Below are positions 1 through 8,872 of a DNA stretch of 64,000 nt, piece after piece (within the stretch, counting starts at the first letter, position 1; each line of letters opens with the position of its first letter). The DNA lies in assembly GCF_902706035.1 (NCBI RefSeq), contig NZ_CACSJA010000001.1:62001-126000 (forward strand), read 5' to 3'. The notes beneath the pieces are model-generated. The model worked only from the letters and a program-made list of their open reading frames with translations, had not been told where the DNA came from and made no database searches. A program made the position numbers and the translations under genes. The DNA comes from Pantoea sp. 18069 (lineage in GTDB: Bacteria > Pseudomonadota > Gammaproteobacteria > Burkholderiales > Burkholderiaceae_C).

Positions 1-197
1 TGGCGCGCCAGGCCGCTGCCGTCCTGCTGCACCACGGCCACCGGCACCCGCTGCACCACTTCATCGGCGTAGAACCAGGGGTAGAAAAAGCCATAGAGCA
101 CGGGCGCCCCGACCAGCAGCATCACCACGCCGACATCGCTGACGACCGCGCGCAGCGCGTCGATGAAAGTACGGAAAAAGGATGGCTGCTTTGCCAT
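1..197 (-). CDS. ABC-2 type transporter permease, 3' part cut by window edge
   Basis: Only the first 65 codons are visible; the gene runs off the left edge. The N-terminus is a short cytoplasmic segment followed by one hydrophobic helix (about residues 20-40, ending YGFFYPWFY) and then an extracytoplasmic start VPVAVVQQD. This pattern (TM helix, then a conserved VAVVxxD strand) is typical of ABC-2 permeases of the YhhJ/YbhS kind. It starts 2 bases after the stop of the upstream permease (200-1393), so it is the fourth visible gene of a leftward operon TolC-HlyD-permease-permease. The family call is good; the substrate cannot be told. Confidence 0.75.
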   Translation of the reverse strand, partial: MAKQPSFFRTFIDALRAVVSDVGVVMLLVGAPVLYGFFYPWFYADEVVQRVPVAVVQQDGSGLAR

Positions 198-199
198 GC

Positions 200-1393
200 T
201 CAGCGCCCGCCCCACTTGTCAGGACGCCGCAGGCCTCGCGCCAGGCCCGCCGTGGCCAGCAGCAGCAGCGCCAATGTGGCCAGCGCCAGGGAACACAGGA
301 TGGGCAGGCTCTGGGCCACCGGTGCACCCATCTGGAATTGCTCGATCTGCAGCCGCGCATAGTGGGTATAGGGCATGGATACGGCCCAGCCACGCGCCGA
401 GGCCGGCATGGCCAGCAGCGGAAAGCCCACGCCACTGAAGGCAAATGCGGGTGCCGACAGCAGCCCGGCCCCCGACAGCGCCGTGCGCAGCGACAGCGTC
501 AATGCCGCCAGCAGCGCGCCCGCGGCCAGGCTCACGGCCACCAGCGCCGCCAGCCCCAGGCCCACCCACACCAGACTGCCGGCCACGGCCCAGCCCCGCC
601 CCGCCGTGAGCCATAGCAGAGCCATCCATCCGCACGATGTCAGAGTCAGCCAGGGCAGCGCCAGCTTGCCGGTGAGCGCGCCCAGCACCACGGACCAGCC
701 CGCGGGCCGGTCGCCACCGGCCTCCTGCATCCAGGCGCCCAGCGTGCGGTCGCGCAGCTCGCGGCCCACAGACCAGGCGCCGGCGGTCATCGCCAGGATA
801 TGCAGCAGTGCCGGAATCAGCGCCGCGGCGAGAAACTGCTCGTAATTGGTGGAAATATTGAACAGCGAGACCAGATGGGTCTGCACCGGCTCCATGCGCA
901 CCCGCAGCACCTGCTGCGGCTCGCCGCGCCTGGCACGCGCCTGCATCTCGATGCCCGCCGACAACGTGCCGACGACCTGGCGCACATCGCGCTGGATCAG
1001 GCTGGAATGCGTGGCGAGCTGGGCGTTGTGCATCAGCACCACATTGGCTGCGTGGCCGCGCTTCACATCGCGCGCAAAACCCGGCGGTATCTGCACGACC
1101 GCATACGACGCCATGGACTGCAGCTCCCACTGCGCCTCAGAGGCATTGAGCGCCTGCGAGCGCACCGACAGGCCCGGCGTCGCGTCCAGAAAGCGCACCA
1201 GCTGGCGCGAAAGGCTGCTGTGGTCCTGGTCCCAGACCGTGATGGGCAGCCGGTGCGGCAGACCCGCCGAGAAGATCCAGACCAGCAGCATGACCGCCAG
1301 CAAGGGCACCCAGCTGACCATGGCCAGATCCCAGGGGCGGCCACGCAGCAGCCGCCCTTCGCGCCGGAGGCTGGCGAGCAGCGGGCCCATCAT
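200..1393 (-). CDS. ABC-2 type transporter permease (YhhJ/YbhS-like)
   Basis: 397-residue inner-membrane protein. One TM helix at about 25-44 is followed by a large periplasmic domain starting LPITVWDQD (about 47-180), then about five further helices packed in the C-terminal half. This is the standard ABC2_membrane_3 layout. It lies 5 bases downstream of the HlyD-type adaptor gene and 2 bases upstream of a second permease of the same build, so the two probably form a heterodimer exporting a drug or similar hydrophobic compound through the adaptor and the TolC-type channel. No ATPase gene lies between the four visible genes. The start has two adjacent Met codons; either could be used. Confidence 0.82.
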   Translation of the reverse strand: MMGPLLASLRREGRLLRGRPWDLAMVSWVPLLAVMLLVWIFSAGLPHRLPITVWDQDHSSLSRQLVRFLDATPGLSVRSQALNASEAQWELQSMASYAVVQIPPGFARDVKRGHAANVVLMHNAQLATHSSLIQRDVRQVVGTLSAGIEMQARARRGEPQQVLRVRMEPVQTHLVSLFNISTNYEQFLAAALIPALLHILAMTAGAWSVGRELRDRTLGAWMQEAGGDRPAGWSVVLGALTGKLALPWLTLTSCGWMALLWLTAGRGWAVAGSLVWVGLGLAALVAVSLAAGALLAALTLSLRTALSGAGLLSAPAFAFSGVGFPLLAMPASARGWAVSMPYTHYARLQIEQFQMGAPVAQSLPILCSLALATLALLLLATAGLARGLRRPDKWGGR

Positions 1394-1398
1394 CCGCC

Positions 1399-2427
1399 TC
1401 AGCGGCCTTCTTCCACCACGACGCTCATGCCCGGCCGCGCGCCTTGGATGGGCTCGGCGGGCCTGGCGCGCACCTCGAACGTGCGCGCATCAAACCCCTG
1501 CCCCGCGCGCGTGGCGCGCCAGGTGGCGAAGTCGGGCAGCACGCCCAGGTAATACACCTCGAACTGGACCTGGCGGTTGTCCAATGCCGGCAGGCGCGCC
1601 GAGAAACGGCTGCCTTGCGCGAAACGCGCCAGATGGTCTTCACGCACGCTCAGCACCACCCATTGGTCGCTCAGATCGACCACGGTGACCAGGGCCACGC
1701 CCTGCGGCGACAGCTCGCCTTCCTTGGCCAGCACCTGGCTGACTTCGCCGCCCACGGGGCTGCGCAACTGGGTCTCGGCACTTGCCGCCTCGACTTCCGC
1801 GACCACGCCCTGGACCTGGCGCGCCTGGGCCTGGGCGGCGGTCCTGTCTTCGGTGCGCGCGCCGGAGGCGGCCATGTCGTACTGGGCCTTGGCGGCGAGA
1901 GCCTGGTCGCGCGCGGCGCGGTGGTTGGCCAGCGCCTCGTCACGCTTTTGTGCCGCGACCAGGCCCTGGTCGTAGAGGCTTTGCACGCGCCGATAGGAGG
2001 TCTCGGCAAGCTCGGCCGCGGCCTGGGCGCGCTGCCAGCCCAGGCGCGCCATCTGCACTTCCTGCGGCCTGGCGCCGGCCAGGGCCTTGTCCGCCACGGC
2101 CTGGGCTGCATCGCGCGCCGCCTCGGCCTGCGCCAGCTTGGCACGCACTTCGGGGCTGTCCATCTCTATCAGCAGGTCGCCGGGCTGGATCTGCTGGCCG
2201 TCCTTCACCAGCACCTTGGAGATGCGGGCCGTGACCTTGGAGGCGATATCCGTCTCCCGGGCCTCCATCTGCCCCTGGAAATAGAGGGGCGCAGGCTGCG
2301 CCGCGCGCCAGAATCCCCAGGCAATCAGCAGGACCACCAGCAGCACCGCCGCAATGGCCGGCACGAAACGCCTGCCGCGGGACGGCGCAGGCACCGGGGA
2401 TGGGGATTTGGAAGTGCTAGGGGTCAT
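1399..2427 (-). CDS. HlyD-family periplasmic adaptor (membrane fusion protein)
   Basis: 342 residues. A single N-terminal membrane anchor (about 22-40) is followed by a biotinyl-lipoyl-like half (YFQGQMEARETDIASKV), a long Ala/Gln-rich coiled-coil hairpin (about 90-190), the second lipoyl half (LRSPVGGEVSQVLAKEGE) and a beta-barrel domain. It links inner-membrane permeases to an outer-membrane channel in tripartite exporters. I chose the ATG at 2425-2427 because it overlaps the stop of the TolC-like gene as ATGA and gives the normal MFP N-terminus; the reading frame stays open further upstream but that part reads as TolC antiframe. Closest in style to E. coli YbhG/YhiI. Confidence 0.85.
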   Translation of the reverse strand: MTPSTSKSPSPVPAPSRGRRFVPAIAAVLLVVLLIAWGFWRAAQPAPLYFQGQMEARETDIASKVTARISKVLVKDGQQIQPGDLLIEMDSPEVRAKLAQAEAARDAAQAVADKALAGARPQEVQMARLGWQRAQAAAELAETSYRRVQSLYDQGLVAAQKRDEALANHRAARDQALAAKAQYDMAASGARTEDRTAAQAQARQVQGVVAEVEAASAETQLRSPVGGEVSQVLAKEGELSPQGVALVTVVDLSDQWVVLSVREDHLARFAQGSRFSARLPALDNRQVQFEVYYLGVLPDFATWRATRAGQGFDARTFEVRARPAEPIQGARPGMSVVVEEGR

Positions 2428-3860
2428 GGTGCGTCGGCGGGAATGTGGATGTCGGCCTGGGCCATGTAGCGCGCGAAGGCATCGCTTTGACCGGAGCTCT
2501 CGAGCAGTGCGGCCAATGCCTGTACATACAGATTGGCGCTTTCCGCGCGCTGCGTCTGCACCTTGGCGAGATTCGTCTGGGCGTCGATCAGGTCGAGCAC
2601 GGTGCCCGTGCCCTCCTTGAGACCGGCCACGCGCAGGCGCAGCAGCTCGCGCGCCAAGTCTTCCTGCGCCTGCTGCGCCAGGTACTGGCGGCGCGCCTGC
2701 TCCACGCCCATCCAGTGCTTCTCGACCAGCAGGGCGATATCGCTGCGCACCTGGACCTGCATCGATTGCGCCTGCTCGATCTTGCGCTGTGACGAGGCGG
2801 CCATGGCGTCGCGGTCCAGGCTGTCCCACAGCGTCCAGCGCACGGCCACGCCGGCCACCCAGTTGGGCTTGCCGCTGGTCGCCAGTTCGTGCGAGCCGAA
2901 GGCCAGCACCTGCGGCCGGCGCAAGGCTTGCTGCGCGTCGTGCAGCGATTCGGCCTGGCGCTGCTTGGCCTGGACCTTGCCCAGCCCGGGGTGCAGCCGC
3001 TGGGCAGCAGACACGAACGCTTCGAGCGGCGCCAGCGGCCGGCTGCTGACGAACAGCGGCGAACTGGGAAGCACCGGGGCCTGGGCCTTGACGGTGCGCG
3101 CCAGCGCCGTGCCCGCGAGCTGCGCATCATCGCGCGCCTTGCGTGCCTGCTGCTCGGCATCCGCCAATGCCGCCTGTGCCTGCAGGCGTTCGACCTTGGC
3201 AATCACGCCCACCTTGAGCATGCTTTGCGCGGCGCTGTCGTGCTGGCGCACCGCGTCCAGTGCCCGCATGCGCAATTGCGCCGCGCGCTCGGCCAGCTGC
3301 GCGCCAAAGTAGCGCTGTACCAGCAGGGAATGCAGCGACTCGCGGCTGCTGGCCGCGTCGGCCAATGCCTCGTCCGTGGCGCCGTCGAGCCCGGCGCGCA
3401 CGGCGTCCGACACACCGCCCATATACAGCGGCCAGATCAGCGAGAGGCTGGCGGAGGCATTGTTCTTCTCGCGCTGCAGCGAGACATTGGAGGGCAGCTG
3501 CGGCGTGCCGGGCAGCATCTGCCCCAACTCGGGCGGCAGCATGCCCAGCGTGCCGTCGAGCATGCGCCGCGCGGGATCGAGGTTGAGATCGGCATTGACC
3601 GAATAACGGTAGGCCATGCCGGTGACCGCCACCGACGGGCCGCCCAGACCTTGCGTGCCCTGGCGGCGCAGGCGCGCGCTCTCGACCGCGCTATGGGCGG
3701 CGGCCAGCTGGTCCGAACGCTCCAGCAGCGCGGTCTGCGCCTCGGAAAAACTCAGCGTGGCCGCCGGCTGCGCCATGGCGGCGCCCATGCCCAGGAGAAG
3801 CACGCAGCCACCAAGCAGGCAACGCCGGCGCAGCGCAAAAGATGACGTCGGAGTCAACAT
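2424..3860 (-). CDS. TolC family outer membrane efflux protein
   Basis: 478 residues with a Sec signal peptide (RRRCLLGGCVLLLGMGAAMAQ; cleavage near residue 30). The body is made of long Ala/Gln/Leu-rich helices with two internally similar halves, the layout of the TolC/OEP family. It has no lipobox cysteine, so it is a plain outer-membrane channel rather than a NodT-type lipoprotein. It is first in the operon and overlaps the HlyD gene by 4 bases (ATGA), implying translational coupling. It should form the outer-membrane exit duct for the ABC-2 permease pair downstream. Confidence 0.87.
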   Translation of the reverse strand: MLTPTSSFALRRRCLLGGCVLLLGMGAAMAQPAATLSFSEAQTALLERSDQLAAAHSAVESARLRRQGTQGLGGPSVAVTGMAYRYSVNADLNLDPARRMLDGTLGMLPPELGQMLPGTPQLPSNVSLQREKNNASASLSLIWPLYMGGVSDAVRAGLDGATDEALADAASSRESLHSLLVQRYFGAQLAERAAQLRMRALDAVRQHDSAAQSMLKVGVIAKVERLQAQAALADAEQQARKARDDAQLAGTALARTVKAQAPVLPSSPLFVSSRPLAPLEAFVSAAQRLHPGLGKVQAKQRQAESLHDAQQALRRPQVLAFGSHELATSGKPNWVAGVAVRWTLWDSLDRDAMAASSQRKIEQAQSMQVQVRSDIALLVEKHWMGVEQARRQYLAQQAQEDLARELLRLRVAGLKEGTGTVLDLIDAQTNLAKVQTQRAESANLYVQALAALLESSGQSDAFARYMAQADIHIPADAP

Positions 3861-4001
3861 GACGGATAGCTCCTTGCGCTCTCGCTATGGGCCTGGAAAA
3901 GGATGGGGCCATCATATCGGAACAACCGCCGGCGAACTTCATGCCGGCGGTGGCATGGCTTGGGTGCCGCCATGCGCACCGCCGGTTGGAAGGCAGGGTC
4001 T

Positions 4002-5264
4002 TCAGGCCCTGGCAGTCATCGCCCGCGTCAGCAGATCGACGCCCAGCAGGAAGTCGTCTATGTCCATGGCTTCGTGCGGATTGTGCGAGCCGTTCTCGTT
4101 GCGGATGAACACCATGCCCGAAGGCACGCCCGCGTTGGCGAATACCGCCGCGTCATGCCCGGCGCCGCTGGCAATGCGTTCGAGCTTGTCGCCAGGCAAG
4201 GCCGCGGCCTCCATGCGATCGAGCCAGCCCGCGTCCATGATGGCCGGCTCGGTGAACAGGCGCTCGTCGAACTCGAAGCGCACATTGCGCGCGCGCTCTA
4301 TGGCCGCGCATTCCTCGCGCATCAAGGTGTAGAAGCGCTCCAGCGTCTGCGTGTCCTGGCTGCGCACTTCGAAGCTGAAGGCGACCTCGCCCGGAATCAC
4401 CGAGACCGCATGCGATTGCGCCGAGGTGGAGCAGATGCCGGTGGTCATCACCATGTCCATGCCCATCTGCAGCAGCACGCGCCAGTGCTCGTCCATGCGC
4501 GACAGCAGCTCGGCCACGGCGAGCAAGGCGTCCTTGCGCAGCCAGCGCGGCACGGCGCCCGAGTGGCCGGACTCGCCTATGCAGCGGATCAGGTTGTGGC
4601 GCACGTTGCCGCGTATGCCCGTGACCAGCGCCACCGGCCAGCCGCGGTTGACCATGACCGGACCCTGCTCGATATGCAGCTCCAGGTAGGCCGCAATGCG
4701 CGCGGTGTCGATCAGCGATTCGCCGCGCGCGATGGCATCGACGTCCGCGCCGCAGCGCGCCATGGCTTCGCTCAAGGTATCCACGCCGTCGCGCCGCGGG
4801 CGCGCCAGCGTGGCCGCGGGCAGCTTGCCCAGCAGCGACAGCGAGCCCAGATAGGCCTTGCCATACCAGGCACTTTCCTCGCCACGCAGCGCGAGCACGC
4901 GCACCGGCGGCGCGTCCTCATGGCGCCCGCGCAGGCCGACCAGGATCAGCATGCCGGCCACGATGCCGGCCAGGCCGTCGAAATTGCCGCCTTGCGGCAC
5001 GGAGTCGGCGTGCGAGCCTATCACCAGGAAAGGCGCGTCGCGCTGGTCCTCGGGCAGGCTCAGCCACAGGTTGCCGGCGCGGTCGCTTTCGCAGCGCAGA
5101 TCGAGTTCCTGCGCCTTGTCGGCAAGAATGCGCAGCGCGGTGTTCTCGCCCTTGCCATAGCTTTCGCGTGTCACGCCCAGGCCCTCACGGGTCGCTTCGC
5201 GGATTTCGGCCAGCAGCGATTCGGCCAGCGTGCGCGGTTCGGTCACGGTAGTGCAGGCCATCAT
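4002..5264 (-). CDS. Zn-dependent M20-family amidase: N-carbamoyl-L-amino acid hydrolase / allantoate amidohydrolase type
   Basis: 420-residue cytosolic metalloenzyme of the HyuC/AllC family, which hydrolyses N-carbamoyl groups from amino acids or related ureido acids. Metal-ligand motifs are visible: GSHADSVPQGGNFDG (about 84-98), RGEESAWYG (about 132-140) and the late His-containing GSHNPHEAMD near the C-terminus. Length is normal for the family (400-420). The gene overlaps the upstream PyrE-like gene by 4 bases (ATGA) and both are divergent from a LysR regulator, suggesting a small pyrimidine- or hydantoin-related catabolic unit. Substrate (carbamoyl-beta-alanine, allantoate or carbamoyl amino acid) cannot be resolved by eye. 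Confidence 0.8.
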   Translation of the reverse strand: MMACTTVTEPRTLAESLLAEIREATREGLGVTRESYGKGENTALRILADKAQELDLRCESDRAGNLWLSLPEDQRDAPFLVIGSHADSVPQGGNFDGLAGIVAGMLILVGLRGRHEDAPPVRVLALRGEESAWYGKAYLGSLSLLGKLPAATLARPRRDGVDTLSEAMARCGADVDAIARGESLIDTARIAAYLELHIEQGPVMVNRGWPVALVTGIRGNVRHNLIRCIGESGHSGAVPRWLRKDALLAVAELLSRMDEHWRVLLQMGMDMVMTTGICSTSAQSHAVSVIPGEVAFSFEVRSQDTQTLERFYTLMREECAAIERARNVRFEFDERLFTEPAIMDAGWLDRMEAAALPGDKLERIASGAGHDAAVFANAGVPSGMVFIRNENGSHNPHEAMDIDDFLLGVDLLTRAMTARA

Positions 5265-5932
5265 GCGCCGGTCCCCCCGTTGCGCAGGGACCAGGCCACG
5301 GGCGAGGCAGAGAAGTCGGCCAGCGTCGCCTGTTGCGCGCTGCTCAGCTGTCCGCTGGCCAGCAGGGCTTCATGCAGGTGCTTCCAGGTGGCCAGCGCGT
5401 GCAGCGACAGGCCATGCTCGGCCAGCGTGCTGGCTTCCTGGGCGTAAAGCGCGTAGTCCAGCAGCACCAGCACATCTTCCACCACCGGGCCCGCGCGGCG
5501 CAGCGCCGCCACGGTGCCGGCCTTGGAGCGGCCGTCGGTGGTCACATCGTCGACCAGCAGCACTTTCGCGTCGGCCGGCAGACGCCCTTCGAGCTGGGCC
5601 GTGATGTCCCAGCCCACGGGGCGCTTGCGCAGATAGAGCATGGGCAGCTCCAGCCGCTCGGCCAGCCATGCCGCAAAGGCAATGCCCGAGCTTTCCGTGC
5701 CCACGATGGCATTGATGCCGCGCGCGGCGATCACCGGCTGCACGCAGCGCGCCGCGAGGTCCATGATTTCGGCCCGCAGCGCGACATCCGACATCAGGAC
5801 TTGCGCATCCACATAGACCGGACTCGCCCAGCCCGAGGTGTAGAAGAACGGCTGGTGCGCGGCAATGCGCACGGCACCCAGGCCCACCAGGGCCTGGGCA
5901 ACGCGGGGTGCGTCGGAATCGGAAAGAAGCAT
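5261..5932 (-). CDS. Orotate phosphoribosyltransferase-like protein (PyrE paralogue)
   Basis: 223 residues. The PRPP-binding signature LLVDDVTTDGRSK and the upstream VGTESSGIAFA loop mark a type I phosphoribosyltransferase of the orotate class, which joins orotate to PRPP to make OMP. The start MLLSDSDAPRV (ATG at 5930-5932) matches a PyrE-type N-terminus; the frame is open further upstream but without family similarity. Its position, translationally coupled to a carbamoyl-amino-acid hydrolase and divergent from a LysR gene, is not that of the housekeeping pyrE, so it may be a second, substrate-inducible copy or act on a different base. Confidence 0.72.
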   Translation of the reverse strand: MLLSDSDAPRVAQALVGLGAVRIAAHQPFFYTSGWASPVYVDAQVLMSDVALRAEIMDLAARCVQPVIAARGINAIVGTESSGIAFAAWLAERLELPMLYLRKRPVGWDITAQLEGRLPADAKVLLVDDVTTDGRSKAGTVAALRRAGPVVEDVLVLLDYALYAQEASTLAEHGLSLHALATWKHLHEALLASGQLSSAQQATLADFSASPVAWSLRNGGTGA

Positions 5933-6040
5933 GGGCGTGTCCGTGGGCAAAACGCAGATGTTAAGAACCCGGGCGTCCGACCAGAAGTGGCTAAAATTCC
6001 TCGAGCCGTTCCAATCCACGATGGCTCATGCCGCCCGCCC

Positions 6041-6970
6041 ATGTCCGAATTCACTTCCTCGCGCAGCTTTTTGCGCCAGATCGACCTTGCCTCGCTGGAT
6101 CTGTTCGTGCTGATCTGCGAGGGGGGCAGCATCGCGCGCGCCGCCGAGCACGGCGGCATGGTCGCGTCGGCCGTGAGCAAGCGCATCGCCGAGCTCGAGT
6201 CGCTGGCGCGCACGCCCTTGCTGCTGCGCCACGCGCGCGGTGTGCGCCCCACGCCCGCCGGGGACTTGCTGCTCGAACATGCGCGCACCATCCTGCTGGG
6301 CGTGGAGCACCTGCGCGACGACCTGATCGAATATGCGCGCGGCGTGCGCGGGCTGGTGCGGCTGAGCGCCAACGCGTCTGCCGTGGAGCAGTTCCTGCCC
6401 GAGCACATTGCAGCATTTGCCAAGCACCATCCCGACATCCGCATCGACCTGCGCCAGGCCACCAGCCGCAGCGTGGCGCGTGCGGTGCGCGACCATATTG
6501 CCGACCTGGGCGTGTGCAGCCCCTGCGATGAAGCCGAGGGGCTCGAGTCCATGCCCTACCGGCGCGAACGCATGGTGCTGATCATGCCGGGTGGCCATGC
6601 ACTGGCGCGCCACGCGCAGCTCGCCTACGAAGAGGCGCTGGACTATGCGCAGGTCGGGCTGCGCGACAGCTCCATCGTGCAGGAAATGCTCGACCGCGAG
6701 GCGCGCGCGGGCCGGCGCATGCTGCGCCAGCGCATCGAGGTCGACAGCCTGAGCGCGATGTGCCGGATGATCGAATGCGGGCTGGGCGTGGGCGTGATGC
6801 CCGAGGGGGCGTACCAAAGACTGGGCGAGGCGCGCGAGCTGCACGCCGTGCCGCTGACCGATGCCTGGGCCGAGCGCAGCCTCAACCTGTATGCAACGCG
6901 CTTTGCCGACCTGCCCGCGCCCGCGCGGCACTTTGCGGCGGCGCTGGTTCCCCCAGACAAAGACGCTTAA
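6041..6970 (+). CDS. LysR-family transcriptional regulator
   Basis: 309 residues. N-terminal winged helix-turn-helix (about 10-75) with the LysR pattern ICEGGSIARAAEHGGMVAS-AVSKRIAELE, then a periplasmic-binding-like effector domain (about 95-300). The ATG at 6041 gives the normal LysR N-terminus. It is transcribed divergently from the PyrE-like/carbamoylase pair across a 108-base gap (5933-6040), the classic arrangement for a LysR activator and its target operon. Its stop codon shares the TTAA at 6967-6970 with the convergent HNH gene. Confidence 0.88.
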   Translation: MSEFTSSRSFLRQIDLASLDLFVLICEGGSIARAAEHGGMVASAVSKRIAELESLARTPLLLRHARGVRPTPAGDLLLEHARTILLGVEHLRDDLIEYARGVRGLVRLSANASAVEQFLPEHIAAFAKHHPDIRIDLRQATSRSVARAVRDHIADLGVCSPCDEAEGLESMPYRRERMVLIMPGGHALARHAQLAYEEALDYAQVGLRDSSIVQEMLDREARAGRRMLRQRIEVDSLSAMCRMIECGLGVGVMPEGAYQRLGEARELHAVPLTDAWAERSLNLYATRFADLPAPARHFAAALVPPDKDA

Positions 6971-7548
6971 ACCACCGCCTCCACTTCATGCCCCAGCAGC
7001 ATGCGCGAAGACTTGGGCAGATGCGCGGTCAGAAACTCCATCTGGTCGGCAAGGATGCGGCGGTTGCGCAGGATGAAGTCTTCCCAGAGGCTGGGCACAT
7101 AAGGGGCGTACAGCAGCGGCATGCGCGCCTGCTCGGGTGTGCGTGCGCCCTTGCGGTGGTTGCAGGGGCGGCAGGCCGTGACCACGTTCATCCAGTGGTC
7201 CTGGCCGCGCGCGGCCTGGGGCAGGATATGTTCGCGCGTCAGTTCGCTGTCGGCGTAGCGCTGGCCGCAGTAGGCGCAGATGCAGCGGTCGCGCGCAAAC
7301 AGCTTGCTGTTGGTGAGACCGGGCTTGAGCGCATGCGGGTTGATCGCGGGCATGCCGCGCGTACCTATGATGCTGTTGACCAGGATCTGCGACTGCAGTC
7401 CGGTGCGCGCGTTGTGGCCGCCGCGGAAACAGGCAATCGCGCCGCCCGACTCCCAGCGCACGGCATCGGCGGCGTAGTACAGCACCGCCTGCTCGAGCGT
7501 GATCCAGGACTGCGGCAGTCCCTGCGCGGACAATTTCAGCACCTTCAC
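6967..7548 (-). CDS. HNH endonuclease family protein
   Basis: 193 residues. A treble-clef HNH fold is visible: CAYC (91-94), EHILP (106-110) and TACRPCNHRKG (about 125-134), i.e. two zinc-binding CxxC pairs around the histidine. I chose the GTG at 7546-7548 because a perfect AGGAGG lies six bases upstream and homologues begin MKVLKLSAQG. Family members of this short, stand-alone type are widespread in Betaproteobacteria and of unproven role. Divergent from ribF. Stop codon overlaps that of the convergent LysR gene. Confidence 0.85.
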   Translation of the reverse strand: MKVLKLSAQGLPQSWITLEQAVLYYAADAVRWESGGAIACFRGGHNARTGLQSQILVNSIIGTRGMPAINPHALKPGLTNSKLFARDRCICAYCGQRYADSELTREHILPQAARGQDHWMNVVTACRPCNHRKGARTPEQARMPLLYAPYVPSLWEDFILRNRRILADQMEFLTAHLPKSSRMLLGHEVEAVV

Positions 7549-7714
7549 AACCCGCCTCCTTTGCAACCCACATCGCCAAGGAACATGGTCCCGACCGGAA
7601 CAACCCGCCGGACAGGACCAACCTGTCTCAGGCAATATACTCGCTTTCCAGCAAGAACCAGCAGGCTGCGCTGGATGGACATGCGCGCATCGCTATCAAA
7701 AACAAAGCATATTG

Positions 7715-8764
7715 ATGAAGATTTTCCGCGGCTTTCAGCACTCGGGGCGTGAGCCAGCCTGTGCCTTGACGATTGGCAATTTCGACGGTGTCCACCGGGG
7801 TCACCAGGCCATGCTGTCCCTGCTCGCGGGCGAAGCCCGGCAGCGGGGCGTCGCCACCTGCGTGCTCACGTTCGAGCCGCATCCGCGCGACTATTTCGCC
7901 AAGGCGCTGAACCAGCCCGGGCTCGCGCCGGCGCGCATCTGCACGCTGCGCGACAAGCTCGAAGCGCTCGAGCGCTGCGGTGTCGACCAGGTCGTCGTGT
8001 TGCCGTTCAACCAGCAGCTGGCCAGCCAGTCGCCCCAGGCCTTCATCGACGAGGTGCTGCTCGAGGGCCTGGGCGCGCGCTATGTGCTGGTCGGCGACGA
8101 TTTCTGCTTTGGCGCCAAGCGCGCCGGCGACTACGCCATGCTCGACGCCGCGGGCCAGCGCAGCGGCTTCGATGTGGCGCGCATGAACAGCTACGAAGTC
8201 CACGGCCTGCGCGTGTCGAGCTCGGCGGTGCGCGAAGCCCTGGCCGCGGGCCGCATGGACGAGGCCGCACGGCTGCTGGGCCACCCCTACACCATCTCCG
8301 GCCATGTGCTCCATGGCCGCAAGCTCGGCCGCCAGCTCGCCGAGTCAAGCGCGGGCGCGCACGACGGCTTTCGCACGCTGAACCTGCGCTTTGCGCACTG
8401 GAAGCCTGCGGCCGGCGGCATTTTCGCGGTGCATGTGCACGGCCTGTCCGATGCGCCGCTGCAGGGCGTGGCCAACCTGGGCGTGCGGCCCTCGCTGGAC
8501 CCGAATGACGTCAACGGCGGGCGCGTGCTGCTGGAAACCCACTGCCTCGATTGGCCCGCCCACCTCGGGGCTGAAGGGGCATACGGTAAAATCATCCGCG
8601 TGGAACTTCTGCACAAACTGCATGACGAGCTGAAGTACGACAGTCTGCAAGCCCTGACCGAGGGCATCGCCAAGGACTGCGACGATGCGCGCGCGTTGTT
8701 TTCTGCGCTGCCTGCGCCCAGCTATACCGAAACCCGTCGCCAGACGACCCGCGATCGAATTTGA
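7715..8764 (+). CDS. ribF: Bifunctional riboflavin kinase / FAD synthetase
   Basis: 349 residues. It phosphorylates riboflavin to FMN and adenylates FMN to FAD. The N-terminal FAD synthetase domain shows GNFDGVHRGH (21-30) and VLTFEPHPRDYF; the C-terminal riboflavin kinase domain begins near HPYTISGHVLHGRKLGR and carries GVANLGVRPS and a late ETHCLDW. The ATG at 7715 gives the canonical MKIFRG start. It leads the ribF-ileS-lspA block that is conserved across Proteobacteria. Confidence 0.95.
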   Translation: MKIFRGFQHSGREPACALTIGNFDGVHRGHQAMLSLLAGEARQRGVATCVLTFEPHPRDYFAKALNQPGLAPARICTLRDKLEALERCGVDQVVVLPFNQQLASQSPQAFIDEVLLEGLGARYVLVGDDFCFGAKRAGDYAMLDAAGQRSGFDVARMNSYEVHGLRVSSSAVREALAAGRMDEAARLLGHPYTISGHVLHGRKLGRQLAESSAGAHDGFRTLNLRFAHWKPAAGGIFAVHVHGLSDAPLQGVANLGVRPSLDPNDVNGGRVLLETHCLDWPAHLGAEGAYGKIIRVELLHKLHDELKYDSLQALTEGIAKDCDDARALFSALPAPSYTETRRQTTRDRI

Positions 8765-8783
8765 CGCGCGCCCTGCGCTTCGC

Positions 8784-8838
8784 TGGCCCGGGCATGACGC
8801 CCGCGCCCACTCCCGCCCCGCTTTCCATGCCCGGGCCA
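8784..8838. repeat. Perfect 13-bp inverted repeat in the ribF-ileS gap
   Basis: TGGCCCGGGCATG at 8784-8796 is repeated in reverse complement at 8826-8838, separated by 29 bases. It lies wholly in the 108-base leader between ribF and ileS on the coding strand, so the RNA could form a strong hairpin 34 bases before the ileS start. There is no U-run after it, so it is not a simple terminator. Confidence 0.6.
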
Positions 8839-8872
8839 CTTCCCCGGGCAACGCTTCGCTTTGAAGGTTTCC

